Origin: a virus
DNA: 29,927 bases
IMG/VR virus record: IMGVR_UViG_3300020034_000056
Location: 1 to 29,927 of that record
Direction: 5' to 3' (one strand)
Shown here: positions 8,197 through 14,168 of the stretch, piece after piece
Layout of the letters: every line of letters starts with the position of its first letter
Numbering within the stretch: the stretch's first letter is position 1
Notes under the pieces: generated by a model
Databases searched by the model: none
Told to the model about the DNA's origin: nothing
What the model saw: only the letters and a program-made list of their open reading frames with translations
Program-made: the position numbers and the translations under genes

Positions 8197-8363
8197 GACT
8201 GACCCCGAAACAGAGCGTTTGCGACAAGGGTCGGCTTGAAGCCTTTGCAGTCTCGGCACTGATACAAGCACACGTCTCCGTGGAAATACGGCTCGTACTC
8301 ATGCCGTCTCCCGCCCTCAGAGCAGGGCGTTCGCAGCTGCCGCCACCATGTGCGCAATCGCAT
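8193..8363 (-). CDS. Small cysteine-containing protein (56 residues), unknown function
   Basis: The start ATG at 8363 overlaps the preceding stop codon (TGATG). The peptide begins MRLRTWWRQLRTPCS and contains CLYQCRDCKGFKP near the C-terminus. With the Cys at residue 14 this makes a possible zinc-binding cluster. The sequence style (His-Glu-Tyr followed by C-x3-C-x2-C) resembles small phage proteins of unknown role. It is translationally coupled on both sides and lies directly before the GT2 gene. I cannot assign a function. Confidence 0.6.
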   Translation of the reverse strand: MRLRTWWRQLRTPCSEGGRRHEYEPYFHGDVCLYQCRDCKGFKPTLVANALFRGQS

Positions 8364-8545
8364 CACGCCTTCACCATCACTTTCGCTAGGAGCCATGGCA
8401 GAAAGAGCAGGTACACGTTGCCTTCCGGCAATCGCTCAACTCTCCAGGCTATCCAATGGTTCGCCCGCACCCGCGAACGCATGCTCAGACGCCAATCGCC
8501 ACGCTTCACCAGCGGCTGATACCAAGGCGTCGGCAGCAGAATCAT
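8363..8545 (-). CDS. Small basic protein (60 residues) in tail-terminator position
   Basis: Sixty residues, rich in Trp, Arg and Leu, with a hydrophobic stretch NVYLLFLPWLLAKVMVKA at the C-terminus. The start overlaps the gp10-like gene stop by four bases (ATGA), and its own stop overlaps the next ATG. In related phages the gene after the gp10-like protein normally encodes a tail terminator of about 110-140 residues. This protein is too short to be an ordinary one and shows no clear match. The C-terminal stretch could be a membrane segment or a buried strand. Its identity is unknown. Confidence 0.55.
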   Translation of the reverse strand: MILLPTPWYQPLVKRGDWRLSMRSRVRANHWIAWRVERLPEGNVYLLFLPWLLAKVMVKA

Positions 8546-8949
8546 TCGCCCACCTGAAATCCACGCCGCACCAGCAGTTCCCTGAACCGTCGAAACATCC
8601 GCGCGCGCCGCCGCTTGCCAATCTCCACGATGCCAGGATTCAGAGGCTCGCCATGGCCACGATTGGCCCCGGCTCGGTTCTTCCTGTCCTGCGTGCCGAA
8701 CGCGTTCAGATGGGCATGCGGTGCCGTGGCTTGAGCCAATCCCAGGAGAATCGTGCTCGAGGGATACGAGGTCTTCACACTGCGCCGCAGCTTGCCGGTC
8801 TTGAATCCGAACCGCTGCGACATCTCCACCGCCGCGCCCTCGGTCTCCTCGCGAATGATCCCCATGGCCTCAGTGCGAATGTCTTGGGGCGCATCCGTCA
8901 GCGTCTGGATCAGTTCGTCGAATCCGGTCATCGTGATACGCGCACTCAT
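8542..8949 (-). CDS. HK97 gp10-like head-tail/tail completion protein
   Basis: A 135-residue protein beginning MSARITMTGFDELIQTLTDA, with the helix LTDAPQDIRTEAMGIIREET and then KTGKLRRSVKT. The TG-L-R-S-V motif after a helical N-terminus is the signature of the HK97 gp10 family, which acts at the head-tail interface. A segment HLNAFGTQDR and a basic C-terminus (RARMFRRFRELLVRRGF) also fit. I chose the ATG at 8949, which overlaps the preceding stop (ATGA); the longer frame to 8970 would cut into the upstream gene. It follows the gp6-like and head-closure genes in the canonical order. Confidence 0.85.
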   Translation of the reverse strand: MSARITMTGFDELIQTLTDAPQDIRTEAMGIIREETEGAAVEMSQRFGFKTGKLRRSVKTSYPSSTILLGLAQATAPHAHLNAFGTQDRKNRAGANRGHGEPLNPGIVEIGKRRRARMFRRFRELLVRRGFQVGE

Positions 8950-9239
8950 GGCGTCAACACATCCGTGCAATACAGCGCGTGCGTCACATGTCGGTTGTCC
9001 ACATCCTGAAACCCGCGCACATACAGCGATTGCCCGCTGTCCAGCGTCAGGATCGTGTTCGTCGTCATCTGCGGGTGGTAATCCATCTCCACGAGGTACA
9101 CATTCCCCGATTCGTCAAACGCCCCAGGCGCCGAAGGCTTCACTTCCACCCACGCGTCCCCGGGCGTGAACGTCACCGGCGTGTTGTCGTTGACGATCTC
9201 CGACAACGTGACGTACGTGGTCCTCCTACCGGCTGGCAT
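8946..9239 (-). CDS. Phage head-tail joining / head-closure protein (SPP1 gp16-like)
   Basis: A 97-residue beta-barrel-like protein beginning MPAGRRTTYVTLSE. It has alternating strand segments (AWVEVKPSAPG, NVYLVEMDYHPQM, ILTLDSGQSLYVRGFQDVD) and ends near HALYCTDVL. The V-x-V-x-P then Y-x-V-x-M-x-Y and L-x-V-R-G-F-x-D-V-D pattern is that of the phage head-tail joining protein family. It should seal the connector after DNA packaging. Context agrees: gp6-like connector upstream (14-base overlap) and gp10-like protein downstream (ATGA overlap). Confidence 0.85.
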   Translation of the reverse strand: MPAGRRTTYVTLSEIVNDNTPVTFTPGDAWVEVKPSAPGAFDESGNVYLVEMDYHPQMTTNTILTLDSGQSLYVRGFQDVDNRHVTHALYCTDVLTP

Positions 9240-9849
9240 AGCAATCCGGCGGGATGTGCGACAGGCACCCCGCGCGATCCCAGCAGGCCTGCGCCGCGCG
9301 CGTCACGGCATCCATGTCCACCGCCGTATCCCGGGGACGCGGCATCGACGCTGCGAGTAACCGAATCCCCTGCTTGATGGTTTCCGGCACCAGATCCGGA
9401 GCCGTCCAGCCCACCACATACGTGATGACCACCGACAGTGACCGATCCGATTGCAGCGTCGGCCACGACTGCAGCGGCGCCCGGACGACTTGCCCAGGCG
9501 TACTCGTCGTATCCACGGCGTAGTACGTCGTCGCCAAGGTCGTCAGCACACCAGTTGAGTTGTAGTACTGCACCGCCACCGCTGTAGATGGACTGGCCAG
9601 CGCATCGTTCTGGAGTGGCGCCGCCATCGGCAATGAGACGACGTCCGGCCAGTACTCCAAATCCATCCGCCACGTCTGCGTCAGCAACCCGCGCGAGAGA
9701 TAGCTTTCCGCCGCCTCTCGCGCGGCCACGATGTAGCTGTACAGCAACGCGTCTTCCCGGTCATGCGTCACGCGAGCCTGCGCCTTGATCTCCGCGATGG
9801 AAATCGGTTCTTCCACTGGCCCGGTGACGATGTTCCAGGCGTACCTCAC
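9226..9849 (-). CDS. Head-tail connector protein (HK97 gp6-like)
   Basis: A 207-residue protein with the gp6 signature: an N-terminal PISIAEIKAQARVTHDREDA followed by LLYSYIVAAREAAESYLSRG, the two helices that form the connector ring under the portal. A beta-rich middle (about residues 60-150) carries VITYVVGWTAPDLVPETIKQ, the usual strand-then-helix that precedes the C-terminal helix. It would attach to the portal and form the adaptor ring. The GTG start at 9849 overlaps the upstream small gene (GTGA). The C-terminal tail with two cysteines (ACWDRAGCLSH) is longer than in typical members. Confidence 0.9.
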   Translation of the reverse strand: MRYAWNIVTGPVEEPISIAEIKAQARVTHDREDALLYSYIVAAREAAESYLSRGLLTQTWRMDLEYWPDVVSLPMAAPLQNDALASPSTAVAVQYYNSTGVLTTLATTYYAVDTTSTPGQVVRAPLQSWPTLQSDRSLSVVITYVVGWTAPDLVPETIKQGIRLLAASMPRPRDTAVDMDAVTRAAQACWDRAGCLSHIPPDCYASR

Positions 9850-10031
9850 GCCGCGCCCCTGCCCTCAGTCACCGCATGTTCTGGCGGATCCTGCTTCACA
9901 AGCACGGCATGGCCTTCCTTGATCCACTTCCGGAGCTCCGGCGTCAGCTTGGCTACTTCAATCGTTTGGCCAGGCTGAAACGGAAAGCCGGGAGTCAATG
10001 ACGGCGTGATCTCCACGAACCGAATCTTCAT
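9846..10031 (-). CDS. Small conserved phage protein (61 residues)
   Basis: The protein begins MKIRFVEITPSLTPGFPFQP and continues GQTIEVAKLTPELRKWIKEG. The pattern K-x-R-F then G-x-x-I-E-V-x-x-L-x-x-x-x-R-x-W-x-x-x-G is one I recognise from very small genes next to connector genes in other HK97-type phages, with no defined role. It is predicted soluble, a small beta-hairpin plus helix. Both ends overlap neighbours by four bases (ATGA upstream, GTGA downstream), so translation is coupled to the connector gene. The function is unknown; a minor head-tail or assembly role is possible. Confidence 0.75.
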   Translation of the reverse strand: MKIRFVEITPSLTPGFPFQPGQTIEVAKLTPELRKWIKEGHAVLVKQDPPEHAVTEGRGAA

Positions 10032-10150
10032 TTCTTCGGCACGTCCTGCGGAGGCGGCCCAGCCGGCGCGTCCGGAGACGGCTTCGGATGCGTGGTTGGG
10101 TTCGGAGAATCAGGCGTCGGCGGCTGATGCGTCGTCTTCGATTCACTCAT
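10028..10150 (-). CDS. Proline-rich small protein (40 residues)
   Basis: A short frame from ATG at 10150 to a stop that overlaps the next start by four bases (ATGA). The peptide begins MSESKTTHQPPTPDSPNPTT and is about one third proline, with no hydrophobic core, so it should be unstructured. A purine run (GGGGGGAT) lies five to eight bases before the ATG. The tight coupling and in-line position support it as a real gene, but a short low-complexity frame could also occur by chance. The function is unknown. Confidence 0.5.
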   Translation of the reverse strand: MSESKTTHQPPTPDSPNPTTHPKPSPDAPAGPPPQDVPKK

Positions 10151-10183
10151 GTCATATCCCCCCGTTCGCGAGTTGCGATTGAC

Positions 10184-10630
10184 CTAGGCAGTACCCTCGG
10201 CTACGTAGATGAACTGTTCGCCGGCCACGTTGGTCCCCTGCGTGACAGGCAGGCTCCGCGCCCCGCGCAGCACCGCGATGATTCCGCCGATGGTCGCATT
10301 CTGCGTGGCGCGCGAGACGACGCACTTGAGATACCGCTTCTGCGGTCTGACGACGGTCGCGTAGAACAGCTTGTCGTCATCGCCATCCGCGATGGTCTGG
10401 CTGCTGCCGATGATGTCGGAGAAGTCATCCGGTGACCCACCCGAATCATTCGATTGCTGCAGCTTCATGGACGTGACCGCATTGGTCACGATGGTGCCGA
10501 TCGGCACGATGAACGTGCACTCGTTGAACCCCTGCGTGTCCACCGCCGAACTCGTGATCGCCGTGGACGCCGCGGCGCCAAGCGTCGTGGTCGAAGCGAT
10601 CACGATCTTGCAATCATCACCAAATGGCAT
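10184..10630 (-). CDS. Putative virion protein downstream of major capsid gene (decoration-like)
   Basis: A 148-residue Ser/Thr/Ala/Gly-rich, beta-structured protein beginning MPFGDDCKIVIASTTTLGAA. The pattern VDTQGFNECTFIVPIG, then SMKLQQSNDSGG, then VVRPQKRYLKCVVSRAT and a C-terminal strand is one I know from conserved phage proteins encoded between the capsid and connector genes. These are usually annotated hypothetical and thought to be structural. The R-Y-L-K-C-V-V strand plus the T/A-rich end suggests a jelly-roll or Ig-like sandwich. It may decorate the capsid surface; that role is inferred from position only. Confidence 0.65.
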   Translation of the reverse strand: MPFGDDCKIVIASTTTLGAAASTAITSSAVDTQGFNECTFIVPIGTIVTNAVTSMKLQQSNDSGGSPDDFSDIIGSSQTIADGDDDKLFYATVVRPQKRYLKCVVSRATQNATIGGIIAVLRGARSLPVTQGTNVAGEQFIYVAEGTA

Positions 10631-10633
10631 GGC

Positions 10634-10921
10634 CTACTCCTTCGCCTTGGCCTTCGCGGCCGGATGTGTGATGTGCTTGGTGGAGAGCGGCTCAGGCTTT
10701 GCCACAGGCTCAACCACCGGCTCGGACCTCTCGACCGCCCGCACGCGCGAGGACACCGGCGCCACAGGCACAGGCGCATCGTCGGTCACGTGCACGCTGC
10801 CGCCATCGCCACCCAGCTCGCGAATCGCCGCCTGCACATCACTAATGGTCTTGGAGAGCACCTCGGCGCCCTCGACATCCACCACAATCTGTTCCCGCAC
10901 ATAGATATGGACTGTCTTCAT
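10634..10921 (-). CDS. Small phage protein, unknown function (95 residues)
   Basis: It begins MKTVHIYVREQIVVDVEG, a compact beta-rich start, then a helix AEVLSKTISDVQAAIRELGG and a second strand SVHVTDD. The remaining half is a Pro/Val/Lys/Glu-rich linker ending AAKAKAKE and is probably disordered. A Shine-Dalgarno-like TGAGGAA lies about eight bases before the ATG. It sits directly after the major capsid gene and before the decoration-like protein, so a head-associated role is possible, but no family is recognised. Confidence 0.65.
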   Translation of the reverse strand: MKTVHIYVREQIVVDVEGAEVLSKTISDVQAAIRELGGDGGSVHVTDDAPVPVAPVSSRVRAVERSEPVVEPVAKPEPLSTKHITHPAAKAKAKE

Positions 10922-10979
10922 GGCTCGTTCCTCAAATGAACACAGGCTGGAGCCGCACTCGCAGCCCCAGCCATCTGAT

Positions 10980-12365
10980 TTACGAACCCTGAATCATGTA
11001 CTTCACGGGATGCGTGCCCGCGTCGAGCAGGTCACCGTCATGACGCGAGAGCGCCAGGAACGCCACCTGACCAAGCAGGGCGAACAGTTCGTCCAGCCGG
11101 ACCACTGTCACGTCCTTGACGTCGCGGATGATGTACTTGTCCAACTGGCCGAAGAGGACCGACTTGGAGCCGGCGGCGATCGTCGCCATCGACTGGTTGA
11201 TCACGTAGGGATAGCCGAGGATGGTGTCCGGCGCCCCGACAGCCAGACCCGGCAGCCACAGCGGCGAGCCCACGGTGTCACCGGAGTACTGCAACACCTT
11301 CATCTTCTTCATGATCTTCAGCGCCGTGTCGTGCATCATCCAGCGGCTGTTCGTGCGGTAGGCCGGATCGATCGAGTGCTCGACGTCGATCAGGTTGTCG
11401 ACCGTGATGGTCGCGCTCGCCGCTGTGGTGATCGCGCTCGAGGTCGCCGCCGTCACGATGCCCTGCGGCTGCGAGCCTGAACCCGTCGTGAAGTGGTCGT
11501 TGGTGATGCGCGCGATACGGGTGCCCAGCGCGCCGCCGAGAAACTGATTGGCGTTGATGCTCGTGTCCTGCAGGAACTCGATCGAAGCCAGGATGTACTT
11601 GGAGCTGTACTTCCAGGCGTCCAGCACGAGCTGACCGAAGGTCATCTCCAGTTCGTTGCTGGTCGTGTTCTCCCCGATGATCTCGCCCTTGTTGGCCGTG
11701 TCGTTGGTGGTCGGAATCGGCAGCGGCCCGCCAGTGGACGTCCGGATCACCGTCGCCACCGAGCGCATCCCGCCGAAGGCCAAGAGCGCCACTTCCAGCG
11801 CGCGCATGGTCTCATCCGCCACCGTGTACCCGCCGGTTGTGGTCGAGGACTGGAGGCCGGTCAGGGCCGCCCGCTCTTCCGAGCGCTTCTCGTCCCACGC
11901 GCGGAGGTCTTCACGGCCCGCCCCAAACCCGTCACGGATCGGCGTAGTGGCCTTCAGCGGCGTGCTGGACAGATGGAAATTGAGCCGCTTGGACTCGACG
12001 TTGATGCCGCAGCGCTTCGCGTTGTCGCGCTGCTCTTGGGTCAGATCGGCTGTTGGCGCACCGGCAGTCATCCACGCGCGGAGCGCTTCGCCGCGATCCC
12101 GGTCGGTGACCGCGCCCATGCGCCCACCGCTGCCACGGTTGCTGTTCGGCTGTGTCGGTTCACTGCGTCGGCCCTGCGGTTCCGCAATGGCCGCCTCGAG
12201 CTCCGACTGCTTGGTCATCCGCTCGACTTGCTTGGTGATCTTGTCGATGTCGGCGTGGATCGTGTCGAACTTGGCTTCGTCTTCGGAGCGCATGTCCTGT
12301 TGGAGGAGTTGCGCGGCCTCGTTGGCCAGTTCGCCTTTTCGCTGGAGAAGTTCTTGTACGGTCAT
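10980..12365 (-). CDS. Major capsid protein, HK97 fold
   Basis: A 461-residue protein. Residues 1-60 (MTVQELLQRKGELANEAAQL onward) form a charged coiled coil, the scaffolding delta-domain that the prohead protease removes. The HK97-fold body follows, with TTTGGYTVADETMRALEVAL, the pattern GEIIGENTTSNELEMTFGQL, and KYSSKYILASIEFLQDTSIN, all characteristic of the E-loop, P-domain and spine helix. It ends in a strand-rich A-domain and GTHPVKYMIQGS. I chose the ATG at 12365, preceded by AAGGGA at a suitable distance, rather than the upstream frame start at 12419, which would add 18 residues of doubtful sequence. Unusually, the protease is not adjacent: a plus-strand cassette lies between them. 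Confidence 0.95.
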   Translation of the reverse strand: MTVQELLQRKGELANEAAQLLQQDMRSEDEAKFDTIHADIDKITKQVERMTKQSELEAAIAEPQGRRSEPTQPNSNRGSGGRMGAVTDRDRGEALRAWMTAGAPTADLTQEQRDNAKRCGINVESKRLNFHLSSTPLKATTPIRDGFGAGREDLRAWDEKRSEERAALTGLQSSTTTGGYTVADETMRALEVALLAFGGMRSVATVIRTSTGGPLPIPTTNDTANKGEIIGENTTSNELEMTFGQLVLDAWKYSSKYILASIEFLQDTSINANQFLGGALGTRIARITNDHFTTGSGSQPQGIVTAATSSAITTAASATITVDNLIDVEHSIDPAYRTNSRWMMHDTALKIMKKMKVLQYSGDTVGSPLWLPGLAVGAPDTILGYPYVINQSMATIAAGSKSVLFGQLDKYIIRDVKDVTVVRLDELFALLGQVAFLALSRHDGDLLDAGTHPVKYMIQGS

Positions 12366-12621
12366 CGGCTCATCCCTTGTGCCCGTGGGATGGCCGGAAA
12401 TGACAAAGGCGCAGCCCACAAAGCAAAACCGCGTTGGTTTGCTGAATGAGCCGCGCCCTAGTTAGCCGGGGCAGGCTGCATCAAATGTCGTCAACGGATG
12501 CGGAGGATAGCCTGCGACGCACCGCGTTGTTCTAGTTGAGTCTCTATTGTGCCGAGTCGTAAGAATTATTGCCGCGCATTACCTAGTAGGTATATACTTC
12601 TATTCGCATACCGGAGACTCA
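12366..12621. other. Divergent intergenic region between capsid gene and plus-strand cassette
   Basis: These 256 bases separate the minus-strand capsid gene from the first plus-strand gene. The left part holds the capsid gene's ribosome binding site. I found no convincing gene on either strand (the frame to 12449/12465 on the plus strand is a shadow of the capsid gene). The right end is AT-richer than its surroundings and carries a promoter-like sequence for the plus-strand genes. I see no strong terminator. Confidence 0.6.
12569..12598 (+). promoter_or_regulatory. Candidate sigma70-type promoter for the plus-strand cassette
   Basis: TTGCCG (12569-12574, four of six matches to TTGACA) is followed after 18 bases by TATACT (12593-12598, five of six matches to TATAAT) inside a locally AT-rich stretch. 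Transcription would start near 12605, giving a leader of about 17 bases before the ATG at 12622, which has GGAG upstream. The fit is reasonable but based on consensus only. Confidence 0.45.
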
Positions 12622-12765
12622 ATGGCGGCAAAGATTCGATTAGATGGATGGCGCTGCGAACGCTGCAGCCACGAATGGGTGCCTCGCCGACGCGTCGTTC
12701 CTGAGGTCTGCCCCAAGTGCAAGTCTCCGTATTGGAAGCGACCGAGAAAGAAGGCCAGAACTTAA
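12622..12765 (+). CDS. Small zinc-ribbon protein (47 residues)
   Basis: It begins MAAKIRLDGWRCERCSHEWV and has a second knuckle EVCPKCKSPYW. C-x2-C at residues 12 and 15 and C-x2-C at 30 and 33 give a standard four-cysteine zinc ribbon, followed by a basic C-terminus (KRPRKKART) that could bind nucleic acid. It resembles small zinc ribbons seen in many bacterial and phage genomes with unknown or regulatory roles. I chose the ATG at 12622, preceded by GGAGACTCA; a longer frame from 12547 would run through the promoter-like region. First gene of the plus-strand cassette; repeat array A starts directly after its stop codon. Confidence 0.75.
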   Translation: MAAKIRLDGWRCERCSHEWVPRRRVVPEVCPKCKSPYWKRPRKKART

Positions 12766-12845
12766 CCCGGCGCTGCGCAGCAAGGCGTGACGCGGCTCGT
12801 CTGGGCATGGCTGGGCATGGCGCGGCTGCACAACGCAAGACAAGG
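12766..12845 (+). repeat. Pentameric CNNGN array A (16 units)
   Basis: Starting at the base after the zinc-ribbon stop codon, the sequence divides into 16 exact 5-base units. All 16 begin with C, and 12 have G at the fourth position (for example CAAGG, CGTGA, CATGG, CTGGG, CATGG, CGCGG). The last two units are CAAGA and CAAGG; the final AAGG plus the following AG forms a Shine-Dalgarno sequence nine bases before the next ATG. There is no open frame. The other two positions vary freely, so ordinary tandem-repeat scanning could miss it. Confidence 0.85.
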
Positions 12846-12856
12846 AGTTTTCACAA

Positions 12857-13441
12857 ATGAGAGTAGCAACCGCAGAACTGGAAAGCATTTCCCCGTATTC
12901 ACAGAGCAAGGCGTACACGAAAGACGAATTCCCCATGCTAGGACGCGCCACCGGCACGTCAACCGAGAGCACGGCGGACTACGAGAAACGCACATGGCGT
13001 GAGCGGTGCCACTACGGCCCAGACGGTCACGTCGTGATGCCGCCAATGGCGTTCAAGAACTGCATCTCTGAGATCGCTAAGTACCTCAGCGTGCAAATTC
13101 CAGGCAAGGGCAAGAGCACGTACACGAAACACTTCGAGGCCGGCGTCATGGTCCTTGATGGCTTGCCACTGCCAGTCACGAAGGACACCATTTCAGGGGA
13201 ATGGCTGTTCGTCCCTGGCGACGGGCGCCGCGGCGGCGGCAAGCGGGTGTGGAAATGCTTTCCCGTCGTGCGTGAGTGGAAAGGCGATGTGACATTCCAT
13301 GTCATCGACGACGTCATCACGCAGGCAGTTTTCGAACAGCACCTCAAAGAAGCAGGCAACTTCATCGGGATCGGCCGGTTCCGTCCGCGCAACAATGGGT
13401 ACTACGGGCGGTTCAAGGTCAACAAGGTGAAGTGGGGCTGA
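12857..13441 (+). CDS. Unknown phage protein with RAMP/Cas7-like features (194 residues)
   Basis: It begins MRVATAELESISPYSQSKAY. A segment VVMPPMAFKNCISEIAKYLS (59-78) is followed by IPGKGKSTYT (81-90) and the strand AGVMVLDGLPLPV. A later strand pair (VWKCFPVVREW, VTFHVIDDVIT) leads to a helix and a Gly-rich C-terminal loop, FIGIGRFRPRNNGYYGRFKV (169-188). A first strand, the P-x-x-x-F-K-x-x-x-x-x-x helix, and a C-terminal G-x-G-x-F-R-P...G-x-Y-G-R-F loop recall the RAMP superfamily (Cas7/Cas5/Csm3-like RNA-binding folds). I also recognise it loosely as a conserved hypothetical phage protein. The RAMP link is inference from pattern only. A good Shine-Dalgarno (AAGGAG) is supplied by the end of array A; array B follows the stop codon. 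Confidence 0.8.
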   Translation: MRVATAELESISPYSQSKAYTKDEFPMLGRATGTSTESTADYEKRTWRERCHYGPDGHVVMPPMAFKNCISEIAKYLSVQIPGKGKSTYTKHFEAGVMVLDGLPLPVTKDTISGEWLFVPGDGRRGGGKRVWKCFPVVREWKGDVTFHVIDDVITQAVFEQHLKEAGNFIGIGRFRPRNNGYYGRFKVNKVKWG

Positions 13442-13443
13442 AT

Positions 13444-13558
13444 CGCGGCGGGGTAAGGCATGACGTGGCGAGGCCTGACGCAGCGAGTCAAGGCGCAGCT
13501 AGGCAGGTCACGACTCAGCTGGACCGGACTCGACAAGACACGGCATCACAAGACAAGG
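13444..13558 (+). repeat. Pentameric CNNGN array B (23 units)
   Basis: From two bases after the stop codon of the RAMP-like gene there are 23 consecutive 5-base units; 22 begin with C (one with T) and 19 have G at position four. Examples in order near the end: CTGGA, CCGGA, CTCGA, CAAGA, CACGG, CATCA, CAAGA, CAAGG. As in array A the last unit is CAAGG, and it provides the ribosome binding sequence (AAGGA, then TTTTT, then ATG) of the next gene. No coding frame is convincing through it. Confidence 0.85.
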
Positions 13559-13564
13559 ATTTTT

Positions 13565-14071
13565 ATGCAAGCAGAGAAGCGCGCGATTCCAGAACTATCC
13601 GTAGACACGCAGGTTCTTGAGCGCCTGCTGATGACCATCGACGTCGGAGGCGTCATCTCCTACCACATGATGACGGCCGCCATCGGACGCGACGTCCAAG
13701 CCGATGGACGCCACATTATGGACAGCGCGCGCGAGCGCGTGCGCCGTCTCAATCAGGCAGTCTTTGAACCTGTCACCGACGTCGGCCTGAAGCGCCTCGA
13801 TGACATCGGGATCATTGGGCTCGGCCCGATGACACGGCATCGTATCGAACGAATGGCCCGCAAGGGCCGCGCGAAGCTCGCCTGCGTACAGGACTTCGAT
13901 GCGCTCCCGAATGCGATGAAGATTGAGCACAATACGTCGATGGCCCAACTCGGCGCCGTGCAGCACTTCTCGTCAGAGCGCACGGCTAAGAAGTTGAGCA
14001 CCAACTTGACGACTCCACAAAAGGATATGCCCCTTCGTCAATGCCTCAAGGCGATGGAGGGATTGGTCTAA
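13565..14071 (+). CDS. Unknown phage protein, possible winged-helix DNA binder (168 residues)
   Basis: It begins MQAEKRAIPELSVDTQVLER. The segment LLMTIDVGGVISYHMMTAAI followed by GRDVQADGRHIMDSARERV (about residues 21-59) looks like a winged or helix-turn-helix unit: a short strand-turn GGVISY, a helix, then a longer basic recognition-like helix. The C-terminal half has basic helices (RHRIERMARKGRAK) and a Ser/Gln-rich end. I do not recognise a named family. The ATG at 13565 is preceded by AAGGATTTTT; the longer frame to 13460 would translate the repeat array and is rejected. Third and last gene of the plus-strand cassette; repeat array C starts three bases after its stop. Confidence 0.75.
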   Translation: MQAEKRAIPELSVDTQVLERLLMTIDVGGVISYHMMTAAIGRDVQADGRHIMDSARERVRRLNQAVFEPVTDVGLKRLDDIGIIGLGPMTRHRIERMARKGRAKLACVQDFDALPNAMKIEHNTSMAQLGAVQHFSSERTAKKLSTNLTTPQKDMPLRQCLKAMEGLV

Positions 14072-14074
14072 GCA

Positions 14075-14144
14075 CTTGACGCGTCAAGGCGCGTCATGGC
14101 AAGCCTAGGCGACGCGCGGCGGGTCACGGCAGGACAGGACAAGG
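14075..14144 (+). repeat. Pentameric CNNGN array C (14 units)
   Basis: Fourteen units, all beginning with C and 13 with G at position four (CTTGA, CGCGT, CAAGG, CGCGT, CATGG, and so on to CACGG, CAGGA, CAGGA, CAAGG). It starts three bases after the last cassette gene. Its first units form a perfect 14-bp palindrome (CTTGACGCGTCAAG, 14075-14088). It ends in CAAGG like the other arrays, but no plus-strand gene follows; instead GCACTACCGCA comes next, identical to the flank of array D. Confidence 0.85.
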
Positions 14145-14155
14145 GCACTACCGCA
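14138..14155 (+). repeat. 18-bp direct repeat, copy 1 (GACAAGGGCACTACCGCA)
   Basis: GACAAGGGCACTACCGCA occurs here and again, identical, at 14237-14254. It spans the end of a pentamer array plus 11 flanking bases. In the second copy the flank contains the stop codon of the minus-strand ribbon-helix-helix gene; here no gene ends at that point, so this copy looks like a duplicated or stranded gene end. Confidence 0.8.
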
Positions 14156-14168
14156 ATCATATTCTCTA

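Noticed and set aside
13460-13564. N-terminal extension of the third plus-strand gene (start at 13460)
   Set aside because: It would translate array B; the ATG at 13565 has a good ribosome binding site and a normal protein start.
14075-14088. CTTGACGCGTCAAG palindrome as an independent operator
   Set aside because: It is fully made of array C units (CTTGA, CGCGT, CAAG) and may arise simply from the symmetric unit pattern; it is noted within the array entry.
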